In this document: one piece after another, positions 22,061 through 34,979 of the stretch
Position numbering within the stretch: position 1 is the first letter of the stretch
How the letters are laid out: every line of letters starts with the position of its first letter
NCBI GenBank assembly: GCA_029204225.1
Contig: CM055106.1
Span: 7,559,221-7,623,220 of the forward strand
Direction: 5' to 3'
Origin: Diphasiastrum complanatum
Lineage: Eukaryota; Streptophyta; Lycopodiopsida; Lycopodiales; Lycopodiaceae
DNA length: 64,000 bases
Made by a program: the position numbers and the translations under genes
Notes under the pieces: generated by a model
What the model was told of the DNA's origin: nothing
Database searches by the model: none
What the model saw: only the letters and a program-made list of their open reading frames with translations

Positions 22061-23552
22061 TACCCTTCAAATCGTCAAGTGACTAGGCAAAAACGTCTTG
22101 ATACTCCTTCAATAATTCAGTGAATTCCACTAATTCCGATTCTCCAAGTGACTTCAAAACATGCACAAATCTGCCAGGTGCAAGTTCAATCAGTTCAGTA
22201 GAATATGGTAAAATGATACCTTATGTCATATTGACCTTGGTATGGCCATGTATTTCACGCATGGTTGACTCCACAGATGTTTTCTTGTCGTCAACCTGGT
22301 TCTTGTTACCAAATTCGTGGTCAGATTCATCACTTGAATCATTAGACTCTTTCGAATTCATGTCTGTAACGTTAATTTCTTCATACGAAACATCCGCTTC
22401 AGCGTCGCAAGCATCGAAGAATTCTTTGTCATCAGCATTCTCATGACATTCAAAGTACTGCACTTCAATATCAGATCTATTGAAAAAAATATTCAAGGCA
22501 TACGAAGATTCTTCTGATGTAAAGCTGGTGTCGGACAAAGGAGTTTCACCTTCATAATTGTCACGACTCTAGGTTATGATTTGTTTTGCTGGCTTACCTC
22601 GGTTATTGGTCTCACCAGTCTGAAATCTCAGTTCTCTGGATTTCCAATGTACACTTGCGTTTGATTGATAAAGCCAAGGTCGTCCAATCAGCACAGAATA
22701 GGATGACAAACCGATTGGTTTGATAACAATGAAATTCATTGTGAATGGCTTGGTTTGAATGTAGACAGTGACATCTTTCAGTTCTCCAACAGGTTTTCGT
22801 CATGTCGAATTAGCAAACTTGATGTTTCATTGTGTCGGTTGAATGTCAGTCAGCCCCAGAGCATGAGCTGTGTCTTCTGTTATTATATTTACATTGGAAC
22901 CAGAGTCAATTGGCACTTTTTCGATCAGGCATCCCGCAATGGTAATATCAATCTCAGGTGCACCGAGATCACCTAAATCGATAGACAAAACTCCAGCATC
23001 TGGCAGAGAAATTTTTTTCTTCTTTTTGGACACAGAAAGACCTTTCAGTTGCTTTCTATAATAAGTGTTATCTACCAATAGCTGTTCAAAAGTAATGTTC
23101 GGACGAAGAGATCCAATATCAGTCACGATGTCATATTCTTTCGTCTTTGATTTCGAGGTTGGTTTATCGATAACAGCACTAGACAATTTCATCTTCGCAA
23201 TTTCGTCCTCTTCCTCGAAAGTGACCACCTTTTCTGCAGCAGTTGTCTGAAGTTCAGCGTTGATGATTTCCTTTGCTTATGCCAAGATATCTTTTGCAAA
23301 TAGCTTCGCAGCATTACGGTCATAGTCAGGGTCATCTTTGAGATCTTCCTTAGTCATAGATTTGTTCGTTGTTTTGCTAGAGAATTTATTCTTCGAGGAT
23401 TTTCTGCACTTTGTCAAAGATTTCTGATCAGGTTTCGAGGAGCTTTTGCTTCTCGTTGTGACTTTGACCATCACTTGGCCAGGACTGATCTTCTGTCTTT
23501 GCCAATTTTCCCTCAATAACATCAATTCTCTACACAACAGCATCAGTCGCAA
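22061..23552 (-). pseudogene. Gypsy B protease and linker
   Basis: Lys/Ser-rich gag-pro region (SKSSSKPDQKSLTKCRKS, KKKKKISLPDAG) followed by the aspartic protease core EKVPIDSGSNVNIITEDTA with an intact DSG triad, and the distal loop SVLIGRPWLYQSNASVHW. After that comes an acidic Asp/Glu/Ser-rich linker (22538-22221) ending in EYQDVFA*SLDDLKGIPAKF, the usual RT entry. Several stops break the frame. Confidence 0.88.
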
Positions 23553-23961
23553 CTTTCGCTTTTGTGTCTACAGCAACTGGTGTTGCTACATACTGATATT
23601 TGGGTCGCGGCTTCTGCGACTTAGGGCAATCAAAATACTTGTGGCCAGGCTCTCTACAATTCAAACATAATGGTAGTTTGTCTACGTCAGTTCTCTCGTT
23701 ATTCGCATTAGCGATTGACTCAAATTGTGAGATATAGCTATCTGCATCATCGAAAGAAGTACCTATAAAATAATCATATTTAATTTTGGAGATAGAAGTG
23801 AAACGTGCAGCAGGACCCTCCATACCGAAGCTAATTAGGAGTTCAAGTAACTGGGCAATGATTTCGTCTAGATTTCTTTGACTAGTATTCTCACTTTGTC
23901 TTCGTAAAAATTCCTCTCTAAGCTTACGATATCGTTCTAATTTGGATTCTCTATCTGACAT
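23530..23961 (-). pseudogene. Gypsy B gag, shortened
   Basis: 143 residues from the ATG at 23961. A charged N-terminus (ESKLERYRKLREEFLRRQ) leads to DADSYISQFESIANANNERTD and then directly to a CCHC knuckle, CLNCREPGHKYFDC. The main capsid segment expected between these is missing, so gag carries an internal deletion as RT does. The knuckle ligands are intact. Confidence 0.85.
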
Positions 23962-24013
23962 ACACTAGAGATGGAAATGGATTTGTCAGCTTTCTTATAA
24001 CTTTCCTAAACTA

Positions 24014-24031
24014 TCCCTGGCAACGACGCCA
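24014..24031 (-). promoter_or_regulatory. Primer-binding site of Gypsy B
   Basis: On the minus strand TGGCGTCGTTGCCAGGGA, one to two changes from the tRNA-Asp-type plant PBS (TGGCGCCGTTGCCGGGGA), 12 nt inside the 5' LTR end. Confidence 0.85.
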
Positions 24032-24043
24032 AAAATTGGTATA

Positions 24044-25291
24044 TGTCATACTATACCAACATGGTTAATATAGATTTTATAGTAAATAATGTCGTTCCCA
24101 CAGAGGACAGTGTTAGAAAGTTATGTTTTTGGTACAGTTATGGCAAGTGGTTTTGAGTGTTATTCTGATTGCCGACAGACATTAAAAAGTAACCAGTATT
24201 ACTTACATTTGGGATGGGTAGTGTTAATAAATTCAGAACAACAATTTGGCCTCTATCGAATTGGATGAAGCGGGTTCTACAAATGAGATGTTATCAGAGT
24301 AGTACAACGGTACTACACTCTGGCTGATTAAGGTGTATTTGTTCGATGTATTTGTGACTATGTAGACAATTAATTAATCGCGTTTGCGAACTATTCGTTT
24401 CTAGACAAAAGTCCTCAACAACTGAAGTCCAACTTAATGGTTAAAGAACACGAAGAGTTTTAGAATACGTTAGAAACTTATGTCAATGCCAATGAGGAAG
24501 ACAGTTCAGAGACTTAATTCTTCAGGTAGGGACTATCATCTCATATGTATACATACAGCTTTATTCAATGATCGTGCTAGACTGTACCAAAGATAGTCGT
24601 TATTCGAGTGCCGAAAAGAAAGTATTCGCGACAGACGAATAAGATAGTTTAAAGACAGTTCTTTAGAGCTTGATTTACGAGAACTCAGCAAACGACTGTA
24701 ATGCACTAGAGCGTCTGTCTGATCAAAGAGAAATTCATGAAACGTGTTAGAGATTGTTAGCAGACTCCAAATTACTCACAGTCAACAGTGCGGAGAACAG
24801 AATTAAAAGAGAATAACTGACAGAACTCTATTCACTTCTTCAATCTCTTATATAAGCATAAACTCTTCTCTCTCAATGATCGAGACTGAAGTGTGAGATC
24901 AATATATGTTCTACGGGACGAACAAACACACCTCTAAAACAACAGGTGCGTCGCTCCCACGAAAGGGTCTAGTTAACGATTAGATTGAGAATACGTTCAC
25001 CTATACCATAGGAGGTATACTTAACTATGAGTTAAAGTTACTCTAATTTATCATGTCTTTTTGTATCTAGTCGTTTTGTATGGACAACCTAGTAAAGGTT
25101 GTCCAAGACAATGTCTTTTCCTTTAAAAGGTCTTGCCCTTAATTACAAGGCAAGTACTTAGGAGATATATTCTTGAAAAATGACTTAGGCCTCTTTATGA
25201 TTTATACTTATCCAGCTCATATCTTCATTTTCGAGTATATCATGCCATATTTATGTTGATATTTAATATTTAACATTTTTTTGACATCACA
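24044..25291 (-). repeat. Gypsy B 5' LTR
   Basis: 1248 bp from TGTCATACTATACC to TTGACATCACA, matching the left LTR over its length with scattered substitutions and a few small indels. Confidence 0.95.
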
Positions 25292-25296
25292 ATGAT
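25292..25296. other. Target site duplication of Gypsy B, right
   Basis: ATGAT following the LTR end CATCACA. Identical to 15128-15132. Confidence 0.95.
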
Positions 25297-25610
25297 CAAA
25301 GTTTCTTTCTTTGTGGAGAACTCATCTCGTTTGTTTCTATGTCCATCTCTTGCATATTTCTCATGATATCTTGAGTTCTAATGTGTAGAATGTGATTTAT
25401 CTTGTTGTACTTGATCCACACGTGTGAAGGACTGTGGACTACTATTTTTGTATGGACATGGACAATGCTATATCATATCTTAGTGATTTATGCAATTCTA
25501 GCATGTCTAAATTGATGCTTTGTATCTTGTAGCTAAATCTAGATGTGCATCCAAATTTGGTCAAGATCTTGTTGATCCATCAAGTATGTTCTGGATCTAT
25601 TTTTTTCACA
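25297..25610 (+). repeat. Copia C1 5' LTR, right part
   Basis: Continues the C1 LTR after Gypsy B. It matches 27502-27663 (TCTTTGTGGAGAACTCATCTC, CATGATATCTTGAGTTC). It most likely ends at CACA just before the PBS at 25611, about 150 bp beyond the point where the 3' copy stops. Confidence 0.8.
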
Positions 25611-25622
25611 TGGTATCAGAGC
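25611..25622 (+). promoter_or_regulatory. Primer-binding site of Copia C1
   Basis: TGGTATCAGAGC, complementary to the 3' end of initiator tRNA-Met, abutting TTTCACA. Confidence 0.95.
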
Positions 25623-25837
25623 AGGTTAAAGGCCAAAGTTGGAATATTTTCCAAATCTAGAAGTGGATTTGAGGGCGCCATAAATTGTATCTGGATTTAG
25701 AGGTGTTTCTAGCTCAAATCATGCATTTTTCAAGTATAGAAAGTGGATCTTTGTGATCCAAGCATCATTTTAGGTCAAATCACTTGGAGTAAGCCGACTT
25801 TTGAAACCACTTACTGAATTTTGAAACAAAAATTGCC

Positions 25838-26233
25838 GTGACCATGAGGTTAGGCGCAATTTTTTTTAAATCCTTTTGGGATCAAGCTTTGTTGTGTGCT
25901 AATTTTCTATGCAATAGATGGCCAAGTGTGGTATTGGATGGAAAAACCCCTTTTGAGGTCTTGTTTAGTAGGAGGCCAAGCGTCAAATTTTTGAAAACTT
26001 TTGGATGCATTTGCTATATCAACATTATTCTTGATGATAGGACAAAGGAGGATCCATCTTCAAAAAAAGGTATATTTGTTGGTTATAGTAAGGTGAGCAA
26101 GGCTTACAAAGTCTATATTCTTTCAACTAAGAAAGTGGTCATTGGAAGAGATGTCATTTTTTATGAAGGAAACTTTCCAAAAGTTTCTTCAATTGGTGAT
26201 GCGGACATTGGAGGAAAAGGCACCAACCTTTAA
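25838..26233 (+). pseudogene. Copia C1 integrase C-terminal remnant
   Basis: 131-residue frame with FWDQALLCANFLCNRWPS, GKTPFEVLFSRRPSVKFLKTFGC, FVGYSKVSKAYKVY and VVIGRDVIFYE. This is the post-core region of Copia integrase (W.EA...A.Y..NR..S, P.E...G..P.......FGC). The catalytic core, gag and protease upstream and all of RT-RNase H downstream are gone. Confidence 0.9.
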
Positions 26234-27173
26234 GGCTCACTTATGATGAGAATGGTAAGCAAGTGGAATTACTCATTTTGCATTTCTCACATATTTTGGT
26301 AAATCTACTTGTGTAGATGATTATATGCAAGTGGATGGCAGTTTTCATGGAATGGATGCAACTAATGGATTTGGAGAAAAGAAAAATTGTTCAATGGCTT
26401 TGATGGTCAAGTGGAAGATCAAGAGGTTGATCTCAAAGGGCTTCAACAACACACAAAAAAAAGGTGGCAATTTGGAGCTAGTCCAGAGCATTGAAACAGA
26501 AGTCAAGTGGAAAAGATACTTTGGATCAGTTTTTGCAAGTCACTGAAAACTCAAGTAAGATTATAGGAGCAACAAGGAAGTGTTGTTCAAGTTTACTTTA
26601 CTTGTTCTATATCATGTTTGAGCAATTTTAGTGAATGTGTGCAAATTGTCAAGATATGGTGAAACTCGTTACATTGTTTTGCATCATTTTGATGTTGGAG
26701 TTGTACTAGCATTCTTGGCTGGTTTTGCTGATGGAAATGAAGCTAATTAGGGAGGCTCATTATATCACTCATTCATGGTCAAGCCATCAAGTGTTGATGA
26801 TATTTTATGGCAAGATGGAGATGGAGGCTCATTCATGGATTTTCATGGTGGAGACATATCAAGGAAGGAGAAAGATGGAGGAGACATGCAAGCATTGGTT
26901 GATTACTCACATTTTTTGTTTGGTTGCTATTATTTTCCAGAGAGTTCAAATTTGAAAGCATGGAGGGAATTCTATTTGGTTCTTCATGTTCTAGTTACAT
27001 ATTGATATATAAAATTGATGTAAGAAACAATGAAGCATCCAATGTGGACACTATCATTCTATATCAATTATAAAAGTTACTATAAAACCATAGAAATGAG
27101 GTCTATACTTAGGATTGAGATCATTCCTAAGATAGATCAAATTAGTGTGCTTAAATCTATGCTAAAATTAGTT
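26234..27173 (+). other. Copia C1 residual internal sequence
   Basis: Short plus-strand ORFs (26325-26546, 26725-27005) lack recognisable domains. GGAGGCTCATT and CATTCATGG words recur near 26750-26850. Interpreted as scrambled internal sequence of a deleted element. Confidence 0.45.
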
Positions 27174-27183
27174 GAAGAGGGGG
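27174..27183 (+). promoter_or_regulatory. Polypurine tract of Copia C1
   Basis: GAAGAGGGGG directly before the 3' LTR start TGTGAAAAATTC. Confidence 0.85.
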
Positions 27184-27663
27184 TGTGAAAAATTCAACTA
27201 GTTTAGTTGATCTATTTTGGCAATTTTGAGGCCAACATGAAATTTCAACTTAGAGATAGATTTATATTTGTCAATAAAGGCCTAAATAGTGCTTGTACTA
27301 TTTTTGACAAGTAGATAAATGGATGAGGTCGGATTTGGACTCATTCTAATTGGCTAGATTTCACACATTGCATCTAGACTATAATTTCTAGGTTTTTTGA
27401 TGAAGTACCAAGAAGTTACCATTTAGAAAAAGTTTAAGGAAATTGGCCAAATGAAATTTTGGAAGCTATAAATAACTTAACCTGCATGGATAAATAATGA
27501 TCAAAGGTTCTTTCTTTGTGGAGAACTCATCTCTTTCATTTCTGTGTCCATCTCTTGCATATTTCTCATGATATCTTGAGTTCTAATGTGTAAAATGTGA
27601 TTTTTCTTGTTGTACTTGATCCACACATGTGAAGGACAATGTACTAATACTTTTGTATCGACA
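27184..27663 (+). repeat. Copia C1 3' LTR (probably truncated)
   Basis: 480 bp matching the rejoined 5' LTR, including the unoccupied Gypsy B target AATAATGATCAAAGG. TATA box CTATAAATAA at 27463-27472. It ends GTATCGACA and is followed at once by LINE sequence. Confidence 0.88.
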
Positions 27664-28991
27664 GGAGATCAAAGTGAAGCTCTTCTATGGAGAGAGGAGC
27701 AAAGAGAGAATTAGTGTCATCTGACAACAGGAGAGGAATGTCATGCTTGGGGGTCTGAGGGAGAAGAACAAGGTTACAGAGAAGTGAGAAGTGGTTGGAG
27801 AAAGAAGTGCAAATGGCTTTATGGGAAGGGAGAGAAGATTTGTTTACAATGAGACCATAGGAGTCTTCTCTCCTTTGTTGAGCTTTAAGTTTTTTAGAGA
27901 AGAAGTCTGAAGGAAGGTATGCTTCTCGAAGGCAGTTGAGGTAGGTTTTCTTTTGCAATTTAGCGGCTTTGGAGTGATCAAGGATTTTGAGATTGTTGGA
28001 GGCAACAAGGAATTCATCAACACGAATAGAATGATCAACGACTTGGGCCCTATCTAGGGTAATGGAGGAAAGAGTTTGCCTTAGGAAAGATTTGAAGAGA
28101 GAGGCAAAGAGCTGGATAGTCTCCCATGTTGACGGATGAAGGAGCACGAGCAGTCAATAATGTCCCCTAGGTCTGTGAGAGAGGAAATTTTAGAAGAGAG
28201 TGCAAGGTGAACGTCTTTATTTCAAATCAGAGAATTGTTCATAATGTAAACCAAGTGGCGCTTAAAGGATTTGGCTGGAAAGAGATTACAGGGGAGGGCA
28301 ACAGGAAGGTGATCCGATAAAAGAAAAGAGAGGATGGTGCTACAAGAGATAAGGCTGGCCCAGTCTTCTTTGTTGGAAAAGTAAAATTTATCAAGTCTAG
28401 TAGAGATAAATAGAGGAGGAGAACATCCATTGTTCCACCTATGAAGGCGAGGGGAGTTACACAGGGAAAGAGCATCAGAACAGTTAAACTCGTCTACCAT
28501 GCAATCCCAAGCCTATCTTTTTGCAAAGGTAATATGGTTAGGGCCATCAAGAGGGTGGAGATACATGTTAAAGTCGTCTGTTAGAATTGAGCGTAGGGAA
28601 TCAAGAGGAGAGACATCATTTCTGACACGGGAGTTTAGGAGCATAAATGTTGAAGACATTGAAAAAAAAACACATTTAGAAATGGTACAGATATAAAGAT
28701 CTCCTCTAGAAAGGGAAGAGTGAGAGACAAGTTTTCAATAGTCACCAAACTGCCTCGGGTACCACCAGTAGGGGTGCAGGAGTAATTGAAATTCTGGGCA
28801 AAAGATTTGATAGGCACATCAAGGAGAAAGCCGCTTAATTTGGTTTCTTGAAGGCAAACCACCAAGTTGGAGTGGCGGAGACATAAAAGATAATGGAAGA
28901 GCAGAGAATGGCGAATTGGAGAATTAAGTCCTCTAACATTCCAAGTGATCACATTCATAAGAAATAGAAAGATAGAAGAAGAGAATTGCAT
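27664..28991 (-). pseudogene. L1-type LINE endonuclease and RT N-terminus
   Basis: Non-LTR elements nick DNA with an APE-type endonuclease. The frame from about 28955 begins MNVITWNVRGLNSPIRHS and continues with VVCLQETKLS. After frame changes, the 28500-28222 part has FNCSDALS, RLDKFYFSN and LLSDHLPVAL, with the terminal SDH catalytic motif. The 28147-27664 part is the linker to RT (FFSKKLKAQQRRED, LFAPLSIEELHFDLL). The segment normally reading APGPDGF is missing at the junction with Copia C1, and RT resumes at 14828. Stops and shifts make it a pseudogene. Confidence 0.88.
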
Positions 28992-30720
28992 GTCTGCTAG
29001 AAGAAAAAAAAAGAAAGATAATAAAAGAGTGACTTGAAAGAGAAAACCTTGGCTGCGCCCTAGCTACATATTTGCAGTATGTGTATCTCAAGCTTTTGTG
29101 CATGCTAATGCCTTGAGGGAGTAGAAACCTTGTTGAATTGATTTTGCCCCATTTTGGTTGGAGGACTCCACAAGTGAGAAGAATGAGCAGGAGTATTAGT
29201 ATAAAGACTCTAAAAGGAAAGTTCATCTAAAGGAGCTGCCTTGTCATTGCTCTTTCTATTTTTCTTTTCTCCACTAGAATAGATTCCGAACTTCGGTGGT
29301 TCTAAATCAGAAGAAATGCTAATCTGGAGGACTTCGAGATAGAAGTCTCTCTTTGAAAGGTCTTTTTCCCATTGTTGCTTTAAAGTGGTTGTCTCGAATT
29401 TTGTGGCTAATCTACAATGATTCCAACCAGGTTTCTAGAAAAACAGTATGCACATCTGTAGAAACTAGGCTATCTTCATCATTGAACAGGAATGGAGTCT
29501 CTATTTTCTCAGGACTCCATTTTTGAAGAGGTTCCTCTTCTTTGTCGACTTGAAAGGTGAACCTTTCCCGAGAGGGGATCTCTGTTTATTGGAGGCCTCT
29601 TGATTGATACTGGAATGGGTAGTATCTGCGATCTGTGGGCTCTGCTCTTCGCAGGTCTGCCTAGTAACATGGCCACAATGATGATCCGGAGCAATCGTCA
29701 CAATATAGAAAAAAATTCGTTTTGTTCCACCACTGTTATGATGAGTCCTATTAATTTCACAAGTTGTGAGTTTGTGTGGAACCCCTATGGATTCTAATCT
29801 GGGATGATCACCCTTCCATTGTTGTTGCTCCGTAGATCCGCAAGACCCTTATCTCTGTTAGAAAATGTCAAACCAGGTTGTTCTGAACCTACGTTGACAG
29901 CAGTCATGATAATTTTGGAATTGTTTGTGTTAGTAGCCTGTGGGTTCTGCTCATCGCAAGTTTGACTCTTAGCATGGAGCAATCATCATAGAATAGGCAA
30001 GTCCATCATTCTGATCCACAGCTGTTACAGAGTTGTGTGGATTTTGCAAGTTGTTTGTATGGAAGCCGTGGATTTTGCAGTTTGTTTGTATGGAAGCCCT
30101 GAGATTTCAGGTCTAAGCTGATCACTCTTCTTTCATAGAACTCTCCTATTCTTATCAAGAATTTGGCAGGAATCTGCCTGAAACACTACCCTATGAACTA
30201 AGTTGACAAGAGCCGGTTCAAACCAAAGAAATGTTGCAATGATGCTTCGTTGTTGTCTCTCTATAGAAAAGTGCAACCTTCTCAATAGTCAGATTCGCAT
30301 CCAAGGAAGCGCAATCCTTAGCACATAGGCTCCTAGCAGCGGGGTGTATCGCTCATTCTTTGTCACCTTCAACTTGATAATGAGTTAGATTTGTCTCAAG
30401 TACTTCTGGAAGGAGTTCCAATTCTCTGGTTTTTTGGTTTTCTTGGGTTGACTCTCCATTTCATCCTCAATTTTTGGGAAGAACAAGCATTTAGGCACTT
30501 GAGATGTTGGATTTCTGTCTAGGCTTCCAGCCGAGGTGTGACGGTCCGAATCATCTATCTTTTCCAGTGGTTCAATCAGCTGATGAGCATGAGAGGGTTG
30601 CAATAGTTTCTTTGCCTAATATTAGGGGAGATAAACTTATATCCGGAAGCATCCATCTTTCTTTCAGAAGAACCCGAGCAACCCATGGTGACTTACTACC
30701 CGAGCAACCCATGGTGACTT
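28992..30720 (-). other. Probable LINE 5' region, heavily decayed
   Basis: Minus-strand frames are short. Two (29794-29982 and 29501-29701) share a related layout (C.EQ.PQ....) that may reflect an internal duplication. 30385-30603 is Lys/Pro-rich. This is where L1 ORF1 would lie, but no zinc knuckle or RRM is clear. GTTTGTATGGAAGCC occurs twice near 30055-30100. Confidence 0.35.
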
Positions 30721-30724
30721 ACTA
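30673..30724. repeat. 26-bp tandem duplication
   Basis: Two identical copies of a 26-bp unit containing GAGCAACCCATGGTGACTTA, head to tail. Confidence 0.95.
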
Positions 30725-30786
30725 GGCTGAATGTTACTCATCTTAAGATAATTGTCAATTTTATTAATAATCTCTATCTCTTCTCT

Positions 30787-31830
30787 CTAAGAAAACCGAT
30801 ATGGTTGACTAGAGATAGGGTGACTATTCATAATTAACTCAATCATGTGGTCTACCAACCTACACGGTGATATTCCATGAGGTAATTCAACTAGAAAAAC
30901 ATCTCTGAAGTCAACTAAGATCTTATTCTTCTCTATTTGATCCTTATCTAAGTCCACTAAGTTAAGAATTTTTGACAGTTCACAACTACTTAGATGCATT
31001 TCAGAGAAATCCAAAATGGGTTTGGCAAACAAAGAATAAGCTTCATACTGCAAATCGAAAAATTTCCATTACATTAACAAATGAACTCAGTACATATATT
31101 TCTCCAAACAGAGTAACTAATTCATTACCCTCCTGAAATGAGAGCACATGCTTCTCAAAATCTATATCAGGAGATTTATTAAATAACCATTCATCCCCTA
31201 GAATTATGTCCGTACGTGCTAAATCTAAAACATGAAAATCAATTTACTCTCTGTAATCATGAATCCAAACTGAGAGCTTCGAAACTTTGACATCCTAAGT
31301 CTCCAACTCCACATCTGAAGCTAGATACACTTTATATCTATGATCACTGGCTTCAGTTCCCGGGCCGAGTTTATGCACAAGACCAGAGTTAATGAAATTA
31401 TGAGTTGAACCACAATCCACCAATATACTAACTTCATGTCCTTTAAATGTGTCTTTCAAACCAAATAATTCATTAGATTAAAACAGTACTGAATGAACAT
31501 TCACAATCACAATTGACCTTATTAATTTTCAATTTTAGATATTTCTTTACCTGACATCTCAATCACCTGAGCTGCGGGTTTCTTTCGCTCCGAGCAGAAC
31601 TTCATAACATGTACAAACTTATTACAGACAAAACACATATTTGCCTTCCTAGCTTTCTTCTGGGAGATCTGCTTCTTTTTCTTAAACTCCGATGCCATTT
31701 GATCAATTCGTCAAAATATTTGACCGATTTTTTATCGAGAACTCATTTTTTTCATTTCTTCTAGTTGAATCCAGATGGATTAGCCTGAAACTGCTTCTTG
31801 GATGCCACCATCATGAAATCATAAGCTTTC
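30787..31830 (-). pseudogene. Gypsy C zinc knuckle, protease and RT entry
   Basis: On the minus strand, CFVCNKFVHVMKFC (C-x2-C-x4-H-x4-C) lies near 31640-31600, followed by a protease core reading ILVDCGSTHNFINSGL near 31430. DCG replaces the usual DSG, so the triad serine is substituted. From 31053 the frame shows FRDVFLVELPHGISPCRLVDHMIEL and PYRFS, the conserved run-in to chromovirus RT. The frame is broken by several stops. Confidence 0.85.
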
Positions 31831-31835
31831 GCAGT

Positions 31836-32434
31836 TCATACGATGTCATCGAAAGTCTGAAGCACATTTCGTTTACATTCATTCTGATAATTAGTTGGAA
31901 GACCTAGGATAAACTGCCAGAGTGCCAATTTTGCATCGAATGACGAAACTTTATTCCATAAATCCATAAATTCTTGCAGGTAAGAGTCTAAGCTCAAAGT
32001 ACCCATATTGCAACTGACAAATCTTTGGTAAAAGTCCGAATCGTCCACAACCACAAATGATTTTCTGAATACTTCCATGAATTCTTCCCATGTTGGGTTG
32101 CAAATCATGCCACAATGACGAAGCCTTTTCTCGGAAGAACAGAACTATGCTCTCGATCTTTTTCTCTTCCGAAATTGCATGTAGATTAAAATAACTGGTC
32201 CACTTGGTCAACCAATCGTCTACCACCTTTGGCTTCTTCTCTTTCTTCTCCCTCAAAAAAGCCCAAATTTGGCAAAGACAAAGTTTTAACTTGATTTAAT
32301 AGTACTTCCATTTGTTGATCCCTCGAACTATTCTGATTGTTCATTTCATTAAGTGCTTGACTTAATTGCTGGCAAATCTGTAAATAGGTAGGCATAGGTA
32401 CTGTAACCTCAAGACTTCCATTATCATCTGCCAT
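31836..32434 (-). pseudogene. Gypsy C gag
   Basis: From the ATG at 32434 a short N-terminus with YLQICQQLSQALNEM is followed, after frame changes, by WLTKWTSYFNLHAISEEKKI, ALW.. and then TWEEFMEVFRKSF, VSCNMGTLSLDSYLQEFMDL and FILGLP. This is the retrotransposon gag core (W..F...F ... G..S...Y..EF). Three overlapping frames show at least two frameshifts. Confidence 0.85.
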
Positions 32435-32956
32435 TATTGATTTCGTGAAATGAGAAATAGCTTAGCTAGTTGACAGATTCCGAATCTTCAATTTAAAAAG
32501 TGAAAATAATTAAAGACCCTTTTTTTGACTGCTAGTAGATCACTCACTTTTCTTGTCTTTTTCCGTTTAATCAATATTAGATTGATTTAGAACAATGTAG
32601 AACTTTTACGGATCAATCGGAAAAAGTTTACGAAACTGGAAATTTTTTTAAATTTGTTCATTATGGACCAAATTGTGAAAATCGATAAAAGCATCGATCA
32701 TTCCGTTTCACAGGTGCCATCCCATTACGAACTGATTTCAAAATATCCAGCATGCATCAATTTGAATTCTAATTGAAAAATCTCAAAAATCATCAAAAAT
32801 CCATTGATTTTCCAATAGGTTGAAAGTACATCAAGATATGAGAAGCCACCTACTTGGAGGTCAATTCCACCACCTGGAAGCAAAAAGCAAAGGGATCCTC
32901 CAAAAGCTACAAAAAGCAAGAATCCTAACTCTACCTTCTTATTGATGTAATCCTTA

Positions 32957-32968
32957 GCTCTGATACCA
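32957..32968 (-). promoter_or_regulatory. Primer-binding site of Gypsy C
   Basis: TGGTATCAGAGC on the minus strand, complementary to initiator tRNA-Met. Confidence 0.9.
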
Positions 32969-32970
32969 CT

Positions 32971-34979
<2,009 letters not shown>

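Larger units (their letters stand above)
15133..25291 (-). mobile_element. Ty3/Gypsy element B, structurally complete but defective
   Basis: A 10,159-bp insertion with LTRs at 15133-16391 and 24044-25291 and a 5-bp duplication ATGAT. Its sense is minus: 5' LTR on the right, then PBS, gag, protease, RT, RNase H, integrase, a GAA/TTC-rich spacer, a long third ORF, PPT and the 3' LTR on the left. Gag and RT carry internal deletions, and there are numerous stops. Two LTRs that match closely by eye indicate insertion more recent than the surrounding Copia and LINE. Confidence 0.95.
14829..27663 (+). mobile_element. Ty1/Copia element C1, deletion derivative, split by Gypsy B
   Basis: Direct repeats starting TGTGAAAAATTC lie at 14829 and 27184. 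The 5' LTR is interrupted at 15133-25291 by Gypsy B and resumes at 25297. A PBS (25611-25622), an integrase remnant and a purine tract (27174-27183) complete the layout. Gag, protease, RT and RNase H are missing, so it is non-autonomous. The 3' LTR stops about 150 bp before the point expected from the 5' copy, and the flanking LINE lacks a segment there, so the right end was probably lost in a deletion. Confidence 0.85.
30780..32970 (-). mobile_element. Ty3/Gypsy element C, chromovirus-like, truncated
   Basis: In minus sense: PBS (32957-32968), gag from 32434, knuckle, protease and the approach to RT, which breaks off near 30780. RT, RNase H, integrase and 3' LTR are absent. The 5' LTR would lie to the right of 32970, but its outer end was not identified. 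Confidence 0.8.

Noticed and set aside
27660-27670. GGAG/AGGAG as a target duplication of Copia C1
   Set aside because: The 3' LTR end and part of the LINE appear deleted at this junction, so the four-base match with 14825-14828 is probably chance.
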